Below, in pieces: positions 4,981 through 5,337 of a stretch of 5,337 bases of DNA (the stretch's first letter is position 1; each line of letters begins with the position of its first letter). The translations under genes were made by a program, and so were the position numbers. This DNA is from Clostridiales bacterium. GTDB lineage: Bacteria > Bacillota > Clostridia > Lachnospirales > Lachnospiraceae. Below the pieces are notes generated by a model. That model was not told the DNA's origin. It was given only the letters and a program-made list of their open reading frames with translations, and did no database searches. The DNA is taken from the NCBI GenBank assembly GCA_015655565.1, contig JAATEU010000046.1, forward strand, positions 1 through 5,337, read 5' to 3'.

Positions 4981-5337
4981 ATGGACTTATTTAAAAATGA
5001 TGCGGTAAAACTGGATGTGTTGAAACAAAGGGCATTTAACTACAGATGGGCTGAAGTGCCTGATGGGGCAATTCCGTTAACCGCAGCCGATCCTGATTTT
5101 GGAGTGGCAAAGGAAATTAAAGATGCTATTATACATTACACCGAAGGGGGGTATTTTTCTTATACGCCCAAGCTTGGGCTGCCGGATTTTATTGAAGCAA
5201 TTCAAAGATATTTATACGAGACAAAAGGTGAAGAGGTTGATAAAGATTGTATTCTTCCCATCGATAGTGCTGCCAGGGGAATGTATATAATTGCCGAAAC
5301 ATTGCTGACATCAGGAGATGAGGCCATTGTTTTCAAC
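4981..5337 (+). CDS. PLP-dependent class I/II aminotransferase or MalY/PatB-like enzyme, 3'-partial
   Basis: The first 119 residues belong to a fold-type I PLP enzyme that would act on an amino acid in the cytoplasm. The N-terminus shows RWAEVPDGAIPLTAADPDF (22-40), the substrate-entry segment typical of class I/II aminotransferases and MalY-like C-S lyases, then YFSYTPKLGLPDFIEAI (58-74). The loop DSAARGMYIIAETLL (95-109) corresponds to the PLP-phosphate-binding helix and is followed by the usual GDEAIV. The PLP lysine lies beyond the window, so transaminase and beta-lyase cannot be told apart. GGAGG (4972-4976) sits 4 bases before the ATG. The gene is 125 bases after the RidA gene with no ordinary terminator between them, so co-transcription is likely, with RidA clearing enamines the enzyme may release. 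A 63-codon frame on the same strand (5099-5290) is a shadow. Confidence 0.88.
   Translation, partial: MDLFKNDAVKLDVLKQRAFNYRWAEVPDGAIPLTAADPDFGVAKEIKDAIIHYTEGGYFSYTPKLGLPDFIEAIQRYLYETKGEEVDKDCILPIDSAARGMYIIAETLLTSGDEAIVFN

Noticed and set aside
5099..5290. A 63-codon + strand open frame
   Set aside because: It is out of frame inside the well-supported PLP-enzyme coding region and shows no family features.

Overview
The window looks like chromosomal DNA of a low-GC Gram-positive anaerobe, most likely a clostridium of the Lachnospiraceae type. This is inferred from AT-rich intergenic DNA, strong purine-rich Shine-Dalgarno sites, textbook sigma-A promoters with extended -10 motifs, and the gene families present. 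No species call is possible from the sequence alone.

Left part (1-2276, + strand): two cell-surface glycan genes. The first is a glycosyltransferase resembling the WsaF-type rhamnosyltransferases; its 5' end lies outside the window. The second is a CDP-glycerol glycerophosphotransferase family protein (TagB/TagF-like). They are 54 bases apart with no visible terminator between them, so they are probably the tail of a surface polysaccharide or teichoic-acid-like operon.

Right part (2349-5337): an amino-acid metabolism locus facing the glycan genes. A proline racemase family gene (- strand, 2349-3362) has its own strong promoter and is separated by an intrinsic terminator from a YheO/DauR-type PAS-HTH regulator gene (- strand, 3590-4261). 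Diverging from the regulator is a + strand unit: a RidA family enamine/imine deaminase (4487-4855), then a PLP-dependent class I/II aminotransferase or MalY/PatB-like enzyme (from 4981, cut by the window end).

The divergent intergenic region (4262-4486) is rich in signals. It has two near-consensus promoters back to back, a 15-bp palindrome over the regulator's -35, a tandem 16-bp direct repeat, and a 17-bp palindrome just upstream of the RidA -35. The simplest reading is that the PAS-HTH protein controls itself and the RidA-aminotransferase operon. The racemase, PLP enzyme and RidA fit a catabolic or recycling route for an amino acid that passes through a reactive enamine/imine; the substrate cannot be read from the sequence.

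The most unusual stretch is the 125-base gap between the RidA and PLP-enzyme genes. It is almost entirely hairpins, is bracketed by two copies of an 8-base Shine-Dalgarno-containing repeat, and carries a 13-codon peptide frame with a good ribosome binding site.
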